A DNA stretch of 64,000 bases from Arabidopsis thaliana (GCF_000001735.4 NC_003070.9:4340001-4404000), one strand, 5' to 3'; shown: positions 44,758 to 57,917, counted from the first letter of the stretch. Notes: a model not told the origin generated them from the letters alone. A program made the numbers and translations.

Positions 44758-46392
44758 ATGAACAGCGACGGTGTTTGGCTTGACGGCTCCGGTGAATCTC
44801 CGGAAGTTAATAACGGTGAAGCTGCGTCTTGGGTCAGAAACCCAGATGAAGACTGGTTCAATAACCCACCACCACCACAACACACTAATCAAAACGACTT
44901 CAGATTCAATGGTGGCTTTCCTTTAAACCCCTCAGAGAATCTGCTTCTTCTTCTTCAGCAATCGATTGATTCTTCTTCTTCTTCTTCTCCGTTATTACAT
45001 CCTTTCACACTCGACGCTGCTTCACAGCAACAACAACAACAACAACAACAACAGGAACAGTCTTTCTTAGCTACGAAAGCTTGTATAGTTTCTCTTCTCA
45101 ACGTCCCAACCATCAATAACAACACTTTCGATGACTTCGGCTTTGACTCTGGTTTCTTAGGACAACAATTCCATGGAAATCATCAATCTCCGAACTCGAT
45201 GAATTTCACTGGCTTAAACCACTCAGTACCGGATTTTCTTCCAGCTCCGGAAAACAGCTCAGGATCATGTGGATTGAGTCCTCTGTTCTCAAACAGAGCA
45301 AAGGTTTTAAAACCGTTACAGGTAATGGCTTCATCTGGCTCGCAGCCAACTCTGTTTCAGAAACGAGCTGCAATGCGTCAGAGCTCGAGTAGCAAAATGT
45401 GCAATTCTGAGAGTTCTTCTGAAATGAGGAAATCGAGCTACGAGAGAGAGATTGACGATACTAGTACCGGAATCATCGATATCTCTGGATTGAATTACGA
45501 ATCTGATGACCATAATACTAATAACAACAAAGGTAAGAAGAAAGGAATGCCTGCAAAGAATCTTATGGCTGAGAGAAGAAGAAGGAAGAAGCTTAATGAT
45601 AGGCTTTACATGCTTAGATCAGTTGTTCCCAAGATCAGCAAAGTAACCAAAAAGATTCTTCCTTTTTTCTCTTTGTTCTCCTTAATAACTTCTTGTGTCA
45701 CTAATTTTGGGTTGCAAATGTAGATGGATAGAGCATCAATACTTGGAGATGCTATTGATTACCTCAAAGAGCTTTTACAAAGAATCAACGATCTTCACAC
45801 CGAACTTGAATCTACTCCACCGAGTTCTTCAAGCTTGCATCCGTTAACACCGACTCCACAAACGCTGTCTTACCGTGTTAAGGAAGAGTTGTGTCCATCT
45901 TCCTCCTTGCCAAGTCCTAAAGGCCAACAACCAAGAGTAAGAATAAGCTCAATTGCTTTCTAGTGGACAAAGCTGTATTCTTTAATTTTCTTAGTAACGC
46001 TTCTTTGTTTTGATATAGGTTGAGGTTAGATTAAGAGAAGGAAAGGCAGTGAACATACACATGTTCTGTGGACGTAGACCAGGTCTTTTACTTTCCACCA
46101 TGAGAGCTTTGGATAACTTAGGATTGGATGTTCAACAAGCGGTGATTAGCTGTTTCAATGGTTTTGCTTTGGATGTTTTCCGCGCTGAGGTAATATAGTT
46201 GTTAAGATGCTATGCTGATCACTGATTAGTAAAACTAGCAGTCAAAGAATAGTTATTTGAGAGAATGATTAGTATACAAGTAACAACATGTTTTGTGTTT
46301 CTAATCAGCAATGTCAAGAAGACCATGACGTGTTACCTGAACAAATCAAAGCAGTGCTTTTAGATACAGCAGGTTACGCTGGTTTGGTTTGA
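44758..46392 (+). CDS. SCRM2: bHLH transcription factor SCREAM2/ICE2 (AT1G12860)
   Basis: Four exons (44758-45642, 45724-45936, 46019-46189, 46309-46392) encode 450 aa. In order: an N-terminal activation region with a 10-Gln tract (about 90-99), the KRAAM motif (202-206, Arg203 equivalent to the residue changed in ICE1 scrm-D), a basic helix-loop-helix (about 263-315, [20 protein letters not shown] then [20 protein letters not shown]) and a C-terminal ACT-like dimerisation domain (about 372-450). SCRM2 pairs with SPEECHLESS, MUTE and FAMA to drive stomatal development and, like ICE1, acts in cold signalling through CBF genes. Intron 1 splits the loop/helix 2 boundary. Intron 1 is 81 bp and open except for a stop at its 3' end. 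Confidence 0.96.
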
Positions 46393-46887
46393 TTGCGAAG
46401 CAGAAGGAAGCATCTGTGTGGAACAGAGCTAGATCTAAGTCCTTGTTCTGTTTTAGTCAGCAATTTTCTTACTTAGTTTCATCAATTTCAATCATGTATG
46501 GAAGATGATAACTGTTTTATTTTAGCTATGAGAACATGTGTTTGGGGAACAATAGTTGCAACCTTTGAGCAAAATGCCATTGTTTCTCAATAATTCTACT
46601 TTGCTTTTCATTTATATGTTGTTTGCAAGAAGAGAGCAATGTTGATTTTCATTGATAAAACACACATGAGTCTGTCATGAGAAAAGGCTAAACAAAATAT
46701 TAAGAAATGCACAATTCATAGGCAAACGCTCTGATATATCAATTTTTCAGAACAGAGATGAATCTCTATGTAAAATTCATATTCTTTATAAATGTCTGAG
46801 CTTGGTTCAGTTTAGTAAGATTTGGTTTGTGCCGTGGGCGACTGAAGATGTTAAAGACAAAAACATAATGGAACCAGATAAACTTGG
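46393..46887. other. Spacer between SCRM2 and the F-box pseudogene
   Basis: About 500 bp containing the SCRM2 3' UTR and the decayed 3' end of the minus-strand F-box pseudogene. No gene is seen. Confidence 0.5.
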
Positions 46888-47457
46888 CTAATTGGTAAGA
46901 ATTAAAAGAAAATCTATGGTATAAATCTTCTCCCATGTGTCTTCTGATGATTTCTTCAGCCTCCAAATATTTTGGATCAGCTTATCTCCTTCTCTTTTCG
47001 ACATGCACAAAGCATTATCCAGAGTGTATATATGGCTAGGATCTAAACTAGCAATAGCGGGAACTATCTTTGGCAGCAACCGGAATTTTTCTGTAATGAT
47101 ATCGAAAACTATTACTTTGATTTCAGCATTATATAGCTCTGTGAACCAATAAAGCGTCCCGTTTACAGATGCTGGCTTTTGGGCATGGTATATTCGATAA
47201 CTTGGCGTGCAATTCAAGTACCTCCAAGCGTTTACCCTAAAATCAAAAACCTCACACTTGGTAAGTCCTTCGTTTGGACTCGTGGCATCAGAATGAGACG
47301 CATTAGAATTATAAAACCACACTTATTTGTATAATTTGCATCCATCTCTATTGTTTTGAGAGAGACTTTAGTCGAATTAGTGATTTCACAGGAAGTCTCA
47401 AGAAGATTTCCTCTACAACGTCGTTTACTAGATAGGGAAGTGAGAAATCATAATTCA
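46888..47457 (-). pseudogene. F-box/FBA pseudogene with a large internal deletion
   Basis: Read on the minus strand from 47457, the DNA encodes a recognisable F-box start (ATG, then a NDVVEEIFLRLPVKSLIRLK block, close to the AT1G12855 and AT1G12870 sequence). It then jumps straight to the distal part of the FBA domain (VWFYNSNASHSD through SEDTWEKIYTIDFLL). About 130 codons present in both neighbours, from the end of the F-box to the DYKLVWLYNS segment, are missing. An in-frame stop replaces the conserved Trp after SLSKQ, another falls at the junction, and the 3' end diverges after TIDFLL. The best intact block is 47322-46888. It arose by tandem duplication of the local F-box gene. Its orientation and closest wording match AT1G12870. 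Confidence 0.85.
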
Positions 47458-47871
47458 TGAGCAAAGCTTTTCTTGATGCATTTGCAACACCTTAAGAATA
47501 TCTGATGGTTAATGATTTTAATCATGTTCATTGTTGGATAATCAACATGTCCAAAAACATGAGGTGATAATATGATCCAACAAAAGAGAGATTTCAAATA
47601 TGTAATCAACTTAATGTCATTGACTTTCTGCAATGAGCTCAAGAAGAGCAATTGCTAGGCAAATTTTGAATCTTTGGATATGATGAGTAGGCTTTTTGAA
47701 CTTTGTCTTGATTTTGATGTCTAAAAGATATATAAGTGTAGCCTCGTTCATTCTAAATAACAACAAACGTATAATGGAAGCAAAAATAAAAACACACATA
47801 ATCGGTAAAAAATACAATGAGTTCTTTCTTTCATGCTTCAAAACGCATCAAAATAATTAGTAGTATTTTAT
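47458..47871. other. Spacer between the F-box pseudogene and AT1G12870
   Basis: A 414-bp gap holding the 3' UTR of the AT1G12870 gene and the former promoter region of the pseudogene. It is AT-rich. No gene is seen. Confidence 0.5.
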
Positions 47872-49110
47872 TTAAATATGAGAAATCAAACTTGGAAAAT
47901 AAGGAACAGATCTTAAACACAAAAATTGTCTGAAAAATGAGCAAAGAGATCCTGTTTGGGAATTTACCAGATTGCAGGTATAGCGATGTGAGAGTATGAT
48001 CTTCTTGTCCTTGTATATCGCCACCGGTGTGGATGACTCAACCAAATCCTTTTGGGTCCAATAACATAATCTGGTCAAATTATATCCATCGAGAACATGG
48101 AAATGGCAATAAGAAGAAGAAAGCAGATTTATGGTATAAATCTTCTCCCATGCGTCTTCCGATGATTTCAACCTCCAAATCTCTTGGATGATCTTCTTAT
48201 CCCCTTCTGTTTCGTACATGCACAAACTATTATCTATAATGCACATGTCAATATGGCTAGGCTCTGAACTAGCAATAAGGCTAGGCTTAGGCAGCAACCG
48301 AAATATTTCGGTGTGAATATCCAAAGCTATTACTTTGATTTCTGCATTATATGTTTCCGTGAACCAATAAAGCGTCCCGTTTGCAGATGCTGGCTTTTGG
48401 TCATGATATATTCGATAACTTGGTATGCAAGTCAAGTATCTCCAAGCGTTTGCCTTAAAATCAAAAACCTCGCACTTAGTAACTCTCGAGGCATCAGAGT
48501 TATACAACCACACTAATTTGTAATCAGTGGCCTTCACGAATGCTAGATGATTGACTGGTATCATGTCTCTCAAAGTATCTAGAGTGGGGTTTAACTTGTG
48601 CATAAAGATCTGAAACCTAGCCGGAGGAAGTTGTCGGAACCAACGTGTTGCTGGATTAACTACATATATGTCTTGTGTTTTTGGGGAATGAATGCAGAAA
48701 ATTCCGTCACAGCTTTCAGAAGCGTAGATGGGATGATGGAATCCGCGAGGGAAATTGAAAAGAGCAGAGGATAAAAAACTAACTGATTCCAAAGAGATAG
48801 TCCTAAAACTAATCTCTATGTCTGGATTCCATTTTTCAGTGATGATCATGACTTTTGGATGATCCACATGTGATCGCTCGGCTATTTTCAAGTGCCTCTG
48901 TGAGAAATAGCAAGACTCGAGCGTCGATCTCCATTGTTTTGAGAGAGACTTAAATCTCATTAGGGCTTTGACCGGAAGTTTCAAGAAGATTTCTTCTACG
49001 ACATCGTCTGGTAATGATGATGATGCAATCATTAGCTTCTTGTATCTTCTCTTTCTTTGTGATGATGATGATGATGATACAATCGCTTGCTTTTCTTCAT
49101 CCATGACCAT
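47872..49110 (-). CDS. F-box/FBA family protein (AT1G12870)
   Basis: One exon encodes 412 aa. The ATG at 49110 (MVMDEEK) is followed by another two codons later, and a TATAAAAAG box on the minus strand at 49153-49161 suits either. The F-box reads SLPDDVVEEIFLKLPVKALM, followed by an FBA type-1 domain (TRWFRQLPPARFQIF, then VTKCEVFDFKANAWRYLTC, then the C-terminus PYFPSLISHI). It is the closest relative of the plus-strand F-box gene on the other side of SCRM2, and of the pseudogene. It should act as an SCF substrate adaptor; the target is unknown. The coding frame is intact throughout. Confidence 0.9.
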   Translation of the reverse strand: MVMDEEKQAIVSSSSSSQRKRRYKKLMIASSSLPDDVVEEIFLKLPVKALMRFKSLSKQWRSTLESCYFSQRHLKIAERSHVDHPKVMIITEKWNPDIEISFRTISLESVSFLSSALFNFPRGFHHPIYASESCDGIFCIHSPKTQDIYVVNPATRWFRQLPPARFQIFMHKLNPTLDTLRDMIPVNHLAFVKATDYKLVWLYNSDASRVTKCEVFDFKANAWRYLTCIPSYRIYHDQKPASANGTLYWFTETYNAEIKVIALDIHTEIFRLLPKPSLIASSEPSHIDMCIIDNSLCMYETEGDKKIIQEIWRLKSSEDAWEKIYTINLLSSSYCHFHVLDGYNLTRLCYWTQKDLVESSTPVAIYKDKKIILSHRYTCNLVNSQTGSLCSFFRQFLCLRSVPYFPSLISHI

Positions 49111-50035
49111 TGTTTTTCTTCTTCTTATTGATACGAGTGAATTGGTTTTGTCTTTTTATACACACACTTATCTCCAAATTCTACTCTGTTAAGGATTGAT
49201 AAGGATTAGCCGGTTATGAAAAAGGAAGTTTATCATCCCACAAAATTTATGTTTAAATTAAAATAATAGAAAAGGAAATAAAAGCCAATTTCGACTAAGG
49301 AAATGGAAATACATTTTTTTCAGAAACAATTTATTTATTCTCTAATTTGAGTGATTTTAGCAAAAACGAAAAAAATACAAGATTTGCTAACAAACAATTC
49401 TGATTGGCTAAAACTAAAACCAAGACCCAACAAAAAAAAAAAAAAAAGACACTAGAAACGAATTGAAAGTTTGAACCTATATGAATTCGGTTTTCAGCAG
49501 TCTTGTTTAAAACACGTCTCAAGATAAGTTTTATAGAATCAATTATCGAATAGTTCTTCTCTATAGTGGAGAATACTCGTGAGATAAAACAGTAATAAGT
49601 CAAATACAGAATCAGATCCTTTTAGTGACTTGCTTCGAATTTGCGTTCTTAAGGTTCTTCTTGTTTTTGAGCTCTAACAAAAATAATTTATTTATTTTCA
49701 TGTATAAATATTAAAACTGATTATATAGAGAGACAGGTGATAGTTAGCAGTGAATGCTCGTTGGTACAACTCCTCATTCTTCTCCGCAAAAATAGCAAGT
49801 TATTTAACAAACAAAAAAATTCATATAAACGATTTTATTTTTTTGTGACTTTTGAGATTCGTTAATTCTGGAAAATTTGTTTATTTTCAAAACAAGAATA
49901 TGGATTCGTCATAAAAGCTAGGCTATGATCAACATGTTTCATACAAACAAGAACAGGGCTTTTCAAGAAAGTAGCATTCTCTGTTTCTGTTGTCTCAATC
50001 CCTTTTGATTTTTTTTGTGTTGGCAGATTCATCAA
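49111..50035. other. Divergent region between AT1G12870 and NUDT12
   Basis: About 925 bp of AT-rich DNA holding the AT1G12870 leader and promoter and the NUDT12 promoter and leader. A run of about 14 A lies at 49433-49446. A 91-codon frame overlapping the NUDT12 start region is a shadow. No RNA gene is seen. Confidence 0.5.
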
Positions 50036-51046
50036 ATGTCGGTTCTTTCTTCTCGGACAGGACGAGATCGTCAACGTTACGACAACAACTTCCGTCTCGT
50101 TTCTGGGTACCAACAACTTACACAACAAAAAATCATTTTGTTTTGTTTTTTTGTTTCTTGCAAATCTTGAAAATTTTCAAGAAACCCCAAAAATCAGAAA
50201 ACAAAATTGTTGATTTTCTTGTTGTTTGTTTCTCTATACATTATGAACAGATGCATTCCTTATAGGCTGATGAAAGCTGACGAAACTGAAGAAGACTCAG
50301 GTGTTGACTTTGTAAACAAACTTGAAGTTCTTATGGTTTCATCTCCTAATCGTCATGATCTTGTCTTCCCAAAGGTCTTTTTTTGAATTGAAAAATCATC
50401 CTCTGTACTATCATTTGTAATTGCTCATGTTAATTTGTTGTGTATATTATTATCAGGGAGGATGGGAAGATGATGAGACTGTTCTTGAAGCTGCTTCTCG
50501 TGAAGCCATTGAAGAAGCAGGAGTTAAAGGAATACTTAGAGTAAGTTTACACCTTTATTAAACAAAACACTAAGAAAGCTATTTTAAAGTTTTTTGAATT
50601 AGATGTGTTTTGGTCATGTTTTTGTTTATAGGAACTTCCTTTAGGAGTTTGGGAATTTAGAAGCAAAAGTAGCACAGTGGAGGATGAATGTTTAGGTGGA
50701 TGTAAAGGATATATGTTTGCATTAAAAGTTACCGAAGAACTCGAGGATTGGCCAGAGCGAAAGAATCGTGAACGAAGATGGGTAAAGCTTAAGATTCAAA
50801 TGTGTAGTTATTCATATAAGTAAGTACAATGTTTTAACTCTGAGATTACTCGAAAATGTGCAGTTGACTGTTAAAGAAGCGTTGGAGCTTTGTCGGTATG
50901 AGTGGATGCAGAGAGCACTTGAAGAGTTTTTGAGAGTAATGGAAGATGAAAGAAGATTGAGAACAGAGGAAGAGACAGTGCATGATTCTTCAAAGCTAGA
51001 GGAGGAGAGTCAAATAGATCCTTGGTACTGTTTTGTAGTTAACTAG
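50036..51046 (+). CDS. NUDT12: Nudix hydrolase NUDT12 (AT1G12880)
   Basis: Five exons (50036-50106, 50251-50374, 50457-50540, 50632-50781, 50864-51046) encode 203 aa. The Nudix box GX5EX7REUXEEXGU is perfect at residues 66-88, with Glu72, Arg80-Glu81 and Glu84-Glu85 binding the catalytic metal. The enzyme belongs to the diphosphoinositol-polyphosphate/diadenosine-polyphosphate branch (DIPP-like), as suggested by the KADETEEDSGVDFVNKLEVL stretch and PKGGWEDDE. NUDT12, NUDT4, NUDT13 and their kin cleave PP-InsPs or Ap4A; mitochondrial location is reported for some. No strong targeting peptide is evident here. The charged C-terminal tail is outside the fold. Confidence 0.92.
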
Positions 51047-51733
51047 TTTTTCATATTCTTTAGCTAACGTAAACAAATTGAAAAAATGAGAAGTAAAGTG
51101 ACTGCAACACATGTGACATGATATAATCTCAAATCATCTGTCTTGAATCTTGATATCTGTCTGTTTGAAGTGATAAAGATAGAGTTGTCTTTATATGCAA
51201 TTGGGACACCAAATGCAAAAAGACAAAGGACATAGAAGAAATTACCTAATCACACACAAATCAATGCTTAAGGCTTGACTTCAAAATCAACTGAATACAC
51301 TTAAGAATCCAAATCCCTAAGCTTATGTCACATGTTTAGTTAGGTTTCTTGACATTTGTACAGTTTTTGTCTGAGTCTATAATGACAATGTCCTTGTCAC
51401 AACTTGGCTTTGCTCCATACATTCCTTAATATGAATCACCTCACAGACTAAAGTGTGGAAAATATTAAGCAAAAGGACAAAAATAGAGAAAATATGAAAC
51501 ACTTCCTTGTTTCTGCTGACACAGTTTACGAAGGAGAAATAAGTCTTTGGAGTTAAATTTTTGAACTCCCAACAGTTTCCTTAAATTTAATGCCAAATCC
51601 AAAAAGGCATCAATCAAGTTCACACACTCTTTTGCTCTTCTTACTCAATATAGAGTTTATATAGCAGCATAAGGAACCTCAAAGCTCAAGAGACTTAAAG
51701 AGAGAGAAACATTGATCTCTGAATATTGTGAAC
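51047..51733. other. Spacer between NUDT12 and the ERF gene
   Basis: A 687-bp AT-rich gap with the NUDT12 3' UTR and the ERF promoter. A TATA-like TTTATATAGC at 51657-51666 stands 68-77 bp before the ERF start codon. No gene is seen. Confidence 0.5.
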
Positions 51734-52393
51734 ATGTTGAAATCAAGTAACAAGAGAAAAAGCAAAGAAGAGAAGAAGTTACAAGAAGGGAAGTACCTTG
51801 GAGTGAGGAGACGTCCATGGGGAAGATATGCAGCTGAAATCAGAAACCCTTTTACTAAAGAAAGACATTGGCTTGGAACGTTTGATACAGCCGAAGAAGC
51901 TGCTTTTGCATATGACGTTGCTGCTCGATCCATCAGCGGCTCTCTAGCTACAACAAACTTCTTCTACACTGAAAACACCTCTTTAGAAAGACATCCACAA
52001 CAGTCTTTGGAGCCTCATATGACTTGGGGATCTTCTAGTCTCTGTCTTCTTCAAGATCAGCCTTTTGAAAACAACCATTTTGTTGCTGATCCTATCTCTT
52101 CTTCTTTTTCTCAAAAACAAGAGTCTTCTACCAATCTCACTAACACTTTCTCACATTGTTATAATGATGGTGATCATGTTGGCCAAAGCAAAGAGATTTC
52201 TTTACCTAATGATATGTCAAACAGTTTATTCGGTCATCAGGACAAAGTCGGTGAACATGACAATGCAGACCATATGAAGTTTGGCTCAGTTCTCAGCGAC
52301 GAACCTCTCTGCTTTGAGTATGACTACATTGGGAATTATCTTCAGAGTTTTCTCAAAGATGTCAACGACGATGCTCCACAGTTTCTTATGTGA
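51734..52393 (+). CDS. ERF088: AP2/ERF-domain transcription factor ERF088 (AT1G12890)
   Basis: One exon encodes 219 aa. The first in-frame ATG (51734) starts [10 protein letters not shown]; the triplet two codons before is GTG. A basic region (residues 8-20) leads to a single AP2/ERF domain at about 21-78 ([20 protein letters not shown], then [20 protein letters not shown]). The WLG element and the Ala and Asp typical of the ERF subfamily are present. The rest is low-complexity with a Ser-rich stretch. It belongs to group VIIIb with LEAFY PETIOLE by my memory. It should bind GCC-box-type DNA in the nucleus. No EAR motif is visible at the C-terminus. Confidence 0.9.
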   Translation: MLKSSNKRKSKEEKKLQEGKYLGVRRRPWGRYAAEIRNPFTKERHWLGTFDTAEEAAFAYDVAARSISGSLATTNFFYTENTSLERHPQQSLEPHMTWGSSSLCLLQDQPFENNHFVADPISSSFSQKQESSTNLTNTFSHCYNDGDHVGQSKEISLPNDMSNSLFGHQDKVGEHDNADHMKFGSVLSDEPLCFEYDYIGNYLQSFLKDVNDDAPQFLM

Positions 52394-52633
52394 GCTTGTA
52401 TTACCGATCCTTCAATTTATGTAATATAAAAAGTATTGTATCTTTCTTTAGTGTCAAATGCATTCCCAAACCAGAGTTGTGTATTAAGCAGAGGATGTAA
52501 TATGTTTGAATCAAGTTTATTACTATAAATTATAGAGCACAAATACATAATAAACTCAGGAACTACAATTATACATTCCGAATCATGTAACAGTAAAAAA
52601 TAATGGAGCAGACATCAAGAGGTTGTTGAGTCT

Positions 52634-54283
<1,650 letters not shown>

Positions 54284-55113
54284 GGCTACCAGAGAGAGAA
54301 GCTTGTTGTATGATGTAAGCAGAAGAGGCAGAGAGTTGTAATATAGGAAAATATGAATTGCTGAGTTGGAGGCAAAGAAGATGAGATTCTGGATAGCTTT
54401 GTCATTCATTTGTATGGTTGTGGTTTTATCTCTCTTCCCTCTTCACGTTTTCTATGATTCACACATATTTTTGATTTTCTCACTTGGGCTTCACAAGTGG
54501 ATGGGCTTCTCCATCATGTGGTCACATTTGATCTAGTGACTCGACGACATAGCTTTTCTGACATCTCTATGCTGCAGATGAAAATCACTGACACATTAAG
54601 AAGTGTGACCCTTCTTGCTCCTTCTTAGCCATTTAAAAGATTACACATTTTGTCTTTGTAATCTCAAAGAAAGATGTGTCATTATGTCTCTGTACCTTTT
54701 TGTTTTGCGCATTGACTTTATAGAAAGCTATTCCAAGAAATACAATAGGTACTGAGAGGTGTAACTAACTCTAGCAGTCCATAGCTCTAATCAAATACAA
54801 AACTAAACCTAATCATCCACAATTGAGGTACACACTTCCCATGGATCATACTGCAAAGATTGTGCTACGAGAGAAAAAGCAATGAAGCAAAAATCTAGAT
54901 CAAAGGATTATCCTTTCTTATCAATCATACATCAATAAGAGTCAGTGCTAAGCTTTGCATCTTGAGTATAGCAACAAGATCAAACAGATTCATTAATTCG
55001 ATTGAGAACAGTCTTTACATCTTGAGGATAGTAACAAGGGTAACGAGACCCCTAATACGATAGAAAATGAGTAAAATCTAATCTGACAAGAGATGAGAAA
55101 TTCTTTGAAAAGA
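54284..55113. other. GAPA-2 promoter and LWD1 3' flank
   Basis: About 830 bp. The left half is the GAPA-2 leader and promoter (minus), with the CAAATGAAT element noted above. The right half should be the LWD1 3' UTR, with an imperfectly repeated CATCTTGAG(G/T)ATAG(T/C)AACAAG stretch at about 54959-54978 and 55019-55038. No gene is seen. Confidence 0.5.
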
Positions 55114-56154
55114 TCAAACCCTGAGAATTTGCAGCTTAGTAGAGAAAGCAATTGCGACCCAATCAGGCTGAGAAGAGGACCACTGAAGCTGCTCAATCTC
55201 AGCACCAGCAGTGTAAGCTAGAATAGGGTCAAGACCACCTTCAACATGCTGTCCCATGGATGAAATATCCCAAATCAAAGCTTGAGAATCATCTCCAGCA
55301 GTACAAATGTGACAAGAGCTATGAGGAGCCCAAGCAATGGCATTGACACTAGCTTGATGTCGTTGAAGCTCAACCACAGGAAGAGCCGGAAAACGAATGT
55401 CAAGCACCACAACTTTAGCACTGTCCATGATAATAGTAGCCATGTACCTAGGATCCTGTTTGTTCCAACCAAGACGCACTAAAGGAGTATCAGGCTCGGA
55501 GCTCTCATAGATAATCGTCGAATGTTCCTTATCACGAAGATCAAACACCCTAACGGAGCCATCAGCTGAAACAGATGCAAAAACACCAACACCACCCCAA
55601 GCAATATCAAAAACTTCCTTATCATGAGCAATAAGCTGAGTATCAACAGCTTCACGCTCAATGTCCCAGATAGTACAAGTCGTATCAGTACTAGATGTTC
55701 CAATTCGACGTGGCTCAGCTTCATTCCAATCAAAAGAAGTAAGAGGACCACAAAACTCACTGTTCTTATTGCTATTGAGACAAGATTTGAGCTCAACACG
55801 GGAATGATCATCAGCGATTCTCCATAAACGAAGGAAATCACTTGAAGTAGCGAGAAGATCAGGTCTTTGGCATTCCTTGTCAGGTATGAAAATGGTCTTC
55901 GTTGGTGGATAAGGATGCTCAAAGGAGAGGTTAGGATCGGAACGGATCTCACCATTGGATTCATCGAGCTGCACAATCTCGACACGGTTCGGGTATTGCT
56001 CGAGGAGGCTAGTGATGGCGAGACGATACTTCTTATCGCGACGAACGCTCCAATTCATTGCGTAGATGTGCCATGGCGCTTCGTATGTATAGATCTCTGA
56101 TCGCTTCTGCTGCTCATCGGAACCATCTTGAATCGGATCGCTGCTCGTTCCCAT
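55114..56154 (-). CDS. LWD1: WD40-repeat clock protein LWD1/AN11-like (AT1G12910)
   Basis: One exon encodes 346 aa. The ATG at 56154 ([14 protein letters not shown]) is the first ATG; the seven codons just before it begin with TTG. The rest is a WD40 propeller of about five to seven blades ([51 protein letters not shown] and similar). This is the ATAN11/TTG1-like family, which pairs with bHLH-MYB or TCP proteins. LWD1 and LWD2 control the period and light response of the clock and act as TCP co-activators of CCA1. Family proteins are nuclear scaffolds without enzymatic motifs. No introns interrupt the frame. Confidence 0.95.
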   Translation of the reverse strand: MGTSSDPIQDGSDEQQKRSEIYTYEAPWHIYAMNWSVRRDKKYRLAITSLLEQYPNRVEIVQLDESNGEIRSDPNLSFEHPYPPTKTIFIPDKECQRPDLLATSSDFLRLWRIADDHSRVELKSCLNSNKNSEFCGPLTSFDWNEAEPRRIGTSSTDTTCTIWDIEREAVDTQLIAHDKEVFDIAWGGVGVFASVSADGSVRVFDLRDKEHSTIIYESSEPDTPLVRLGWNKQDPRYMATIIMDSAKVVVLDIRFPALPVVELQRHQASVNAIAWAPHSSCHICTAGDDSQALIWDISSMGQHVEGGLDPILAYTAGAEIEQLQWSSSQPDWVAIAFSTKLQILRV

Positions 56155-56554
56155 CGTGAAATCGATTCCGAGCAAAAACCCTAGAAAATCGCCTCCGCTT
56201 CTATCACTCGCTCAAAAGCAAATGGATATTCCAGTCATCCAGTTTATTTTAATAATTGACGAAAACGACACCGTTTAAGGAAAACAGAGTAACATGGCTA
56301 ACATCGTTATCTCCGTCTCTTCTTCACCAATGATTTTCTCGGAAAATATAAAACCAGAAGAACAACAAAAAGATGTTTAAAATCCTCAAAAATTACAACA
56401 CAAATTGTCTAACAGAAAGAAAGAGTCAAGCTTTTTAATGTTCTATAGAAAACAAGAAACTTAAATCTCTCTTCTTTGTTGATAAAAGACCATCTTTATG
56501 CCACATTTTCCCTCACTGTATCGATCTGAAACCATCACCAAAAGTTTTCCCACT
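56155..56554. other. LWD1 leader and eRF1-2 3' flank
   Basis: A 400-bp gap on the minus strand containing the LWD1 5' leader and promoter and the eRF1-2 3' UTR. An AAAACGACACCGTTT stretch (56259-56273) lies in the LWD1 upstream region. No coding sequence is seen. Confidence 0.5.
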
Positions 56555-57859
56555 TTAATCAGAATCTTCGTAAACTTCAGTATCTGATAACTCATCAAAT
56601 GTCCTCATGTCAAGCTGGTAACGTAACATACCACCAATCCCACCAAAACCTCTGCAAAACTGTGACCCTTCTTGGGATTTGTTAGTCACAAACTCAAGAG
56701 TGCAGCCGAAACGTTTGTACTCATTTGCAAACCATTCGAGTAGAGGCATCTTCTCCTGTACTTCTAGCTCCGCGTTAGTCTCTGAATCATGGAAGTTGCT
56801 TGTATCAGACTCTTGATCTTTCCCAAAGTGTTTCACCACCATTTCTCCTGTCGTACTGTTCTTTAGCTCATACCTGTTTATGTCCAGATTCTCCCACACG
56901 ATAAGGGTTTCGATAGCACCCATTTCTAGAGCCTTTAGAGTATCCTCCACACCGAAAACGTATTTCCCGGTATCTTGACTTATCTCCTCAAAGTACTTCC
57001 CAATCAGTTTCTTCTCCTGTATGAACTTCACATTGGATAGAATCTCAGCAGACAGCTCAATCGCTTGGTTGAAACCGTTTTCACCTCCGTAAGAAACATC
57101 AACAACATTCAATATCTTAGCTTGAAGACGAGGATCAAACAACTCTGATTGACTGAGCTCAGTTTTGAAATCAGCTGAACCAGCAAGGATCAGACCAGAG
57201 ACATTAGGCTGACTCGTAGCTGGATTGATGTAAAACTGTGTAGCAAGCTCAGCGGTTTTCCTAACATAATTGTGTCTCTTCTCCATCCTAAGACGGGCAA
57301 AACGAAGTGCAGACTGTCCTCCTCTTCCGTGCTTCTTCGGGAGATCAACAGTAAACTTATGAAGAACCTCTCTAGTATTCCCACTCAAAGTTCCAAACAG
57401 TGTCCCATTACCATCCATAACAATGAAACCAAACTTGTCATCAGACTCAAGAAGCTCGTTCAATGCCTCAGTATGGAACTTGTTGTCACAAAGGTACAAG
57501 GAAGCATTAATCGGCCTAAAGGGCTCGAAATCAAACGTCACCTTCTTCTCTTTACCGTCATCATTAACAATGGTGCCGGTATAGAGAACAAGACCATTAG
57601 TAGGAACCTTGTTGTAAAGCTTCAACCTTTGTTGAGCAGAAGTAATGGCAGACAAAACAGATTGACGATTGACTCGACTCTTAATGTTTGAAGCAGTTCC
57701 ATATTCATCACCAAGCATCTTTGTGACACGAGATACTTGATCACGAGGAGGCATAATAAGAGAGATCATACTCGTTCCATTACCTCTAGCTGATTCAAGT
57801 CCCTTGATTAGTTTCTTAATCTTCCAGATCTCGATGTTCGTATCCGCTTCTTCTGCCAT
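56555..57859 (-). CDS. ERF1-2: Eukaryotic peptide chain release factor 1-2, eRF1-2 (AT1G12920)
   Basis: One uninterrupted coding exon encodes 434 aa. The stop-codon reader is present: NIKS at 58-61 ([11 protein letters not shown]) and YxCxxxF at 122-128 (YLCDNKF). The catalytic loop GGQ at 180-182 ([11 protein letters not shown]) triggers peptidyl-tRNA hydrolysis. The C-terminal domain binds eRF3 and the terminus is acidic ([14 protein letters not shown]). These match the whole eRF1 family. The leader is probably split by an intron (57918-58107, donor GAG|GTACGAG, acceptor CTTGTGTAG). Site II and telo-box elements upstream fit the other translation genes. This is the second of three eRF1 copies in the genome. 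Confidence 0.96.
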   Translation of the reverse strand: MAEEADTNIEIWKIKKLIKGLESARGNGTSMISLIMPPRDQVSRVTKMLGDEYGTASNIKSRVNRQSVLSAITSAQQRLKLYNKVPTNGLVLYTGTIVNDDGKEKKVTFDFEPFRPINASLYLCDNKFHTEALNELLESDDKFGFIVMDGNGTLFGTLSGNTREVLHKFTVDLPKKHGRGGQSALRFARLRMEKRHNYVRKTAELATQFYINPATSQPNVSGLILAGSADFKTELSQSELFDPRLQAKILNVVDVSYGGENGFNQAIELSAEILSNVKFIQEKKLIGKYFEEISQDTGKYVFGVEDTLKALEMGAIETLIVWENLDINRYELKNSTTGEMVVKHFGKDQESDTSNFHDSETNAELEVQEKMPLLEWFANEYKRFGCTLEFVTNKSQEGSQFCRGFGGIGGMLRYQLDMRTFDELSDTEVYEDSD

Positions 57860-57917
57860 TTTTAGCTTCTCTCGAGGTCGAAGATGGAGAAGGAGAAATC
57901 AAAAAGCAATCCCCCAA

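Noticed and set aside
49990-50265. 91-codon plus-strand frame over the NUDT12 start
   Set aside because: It starts on a non-ATG codon and ignores the clear splice sites of NUDT12.
54959-55038. Imperfect CATCTTGAG repeats near the LWD1 3' end as a regulatory tandem array
   Set aside because: Only two unequal copies are present, and this falls within ordinary 3' UTR variation.
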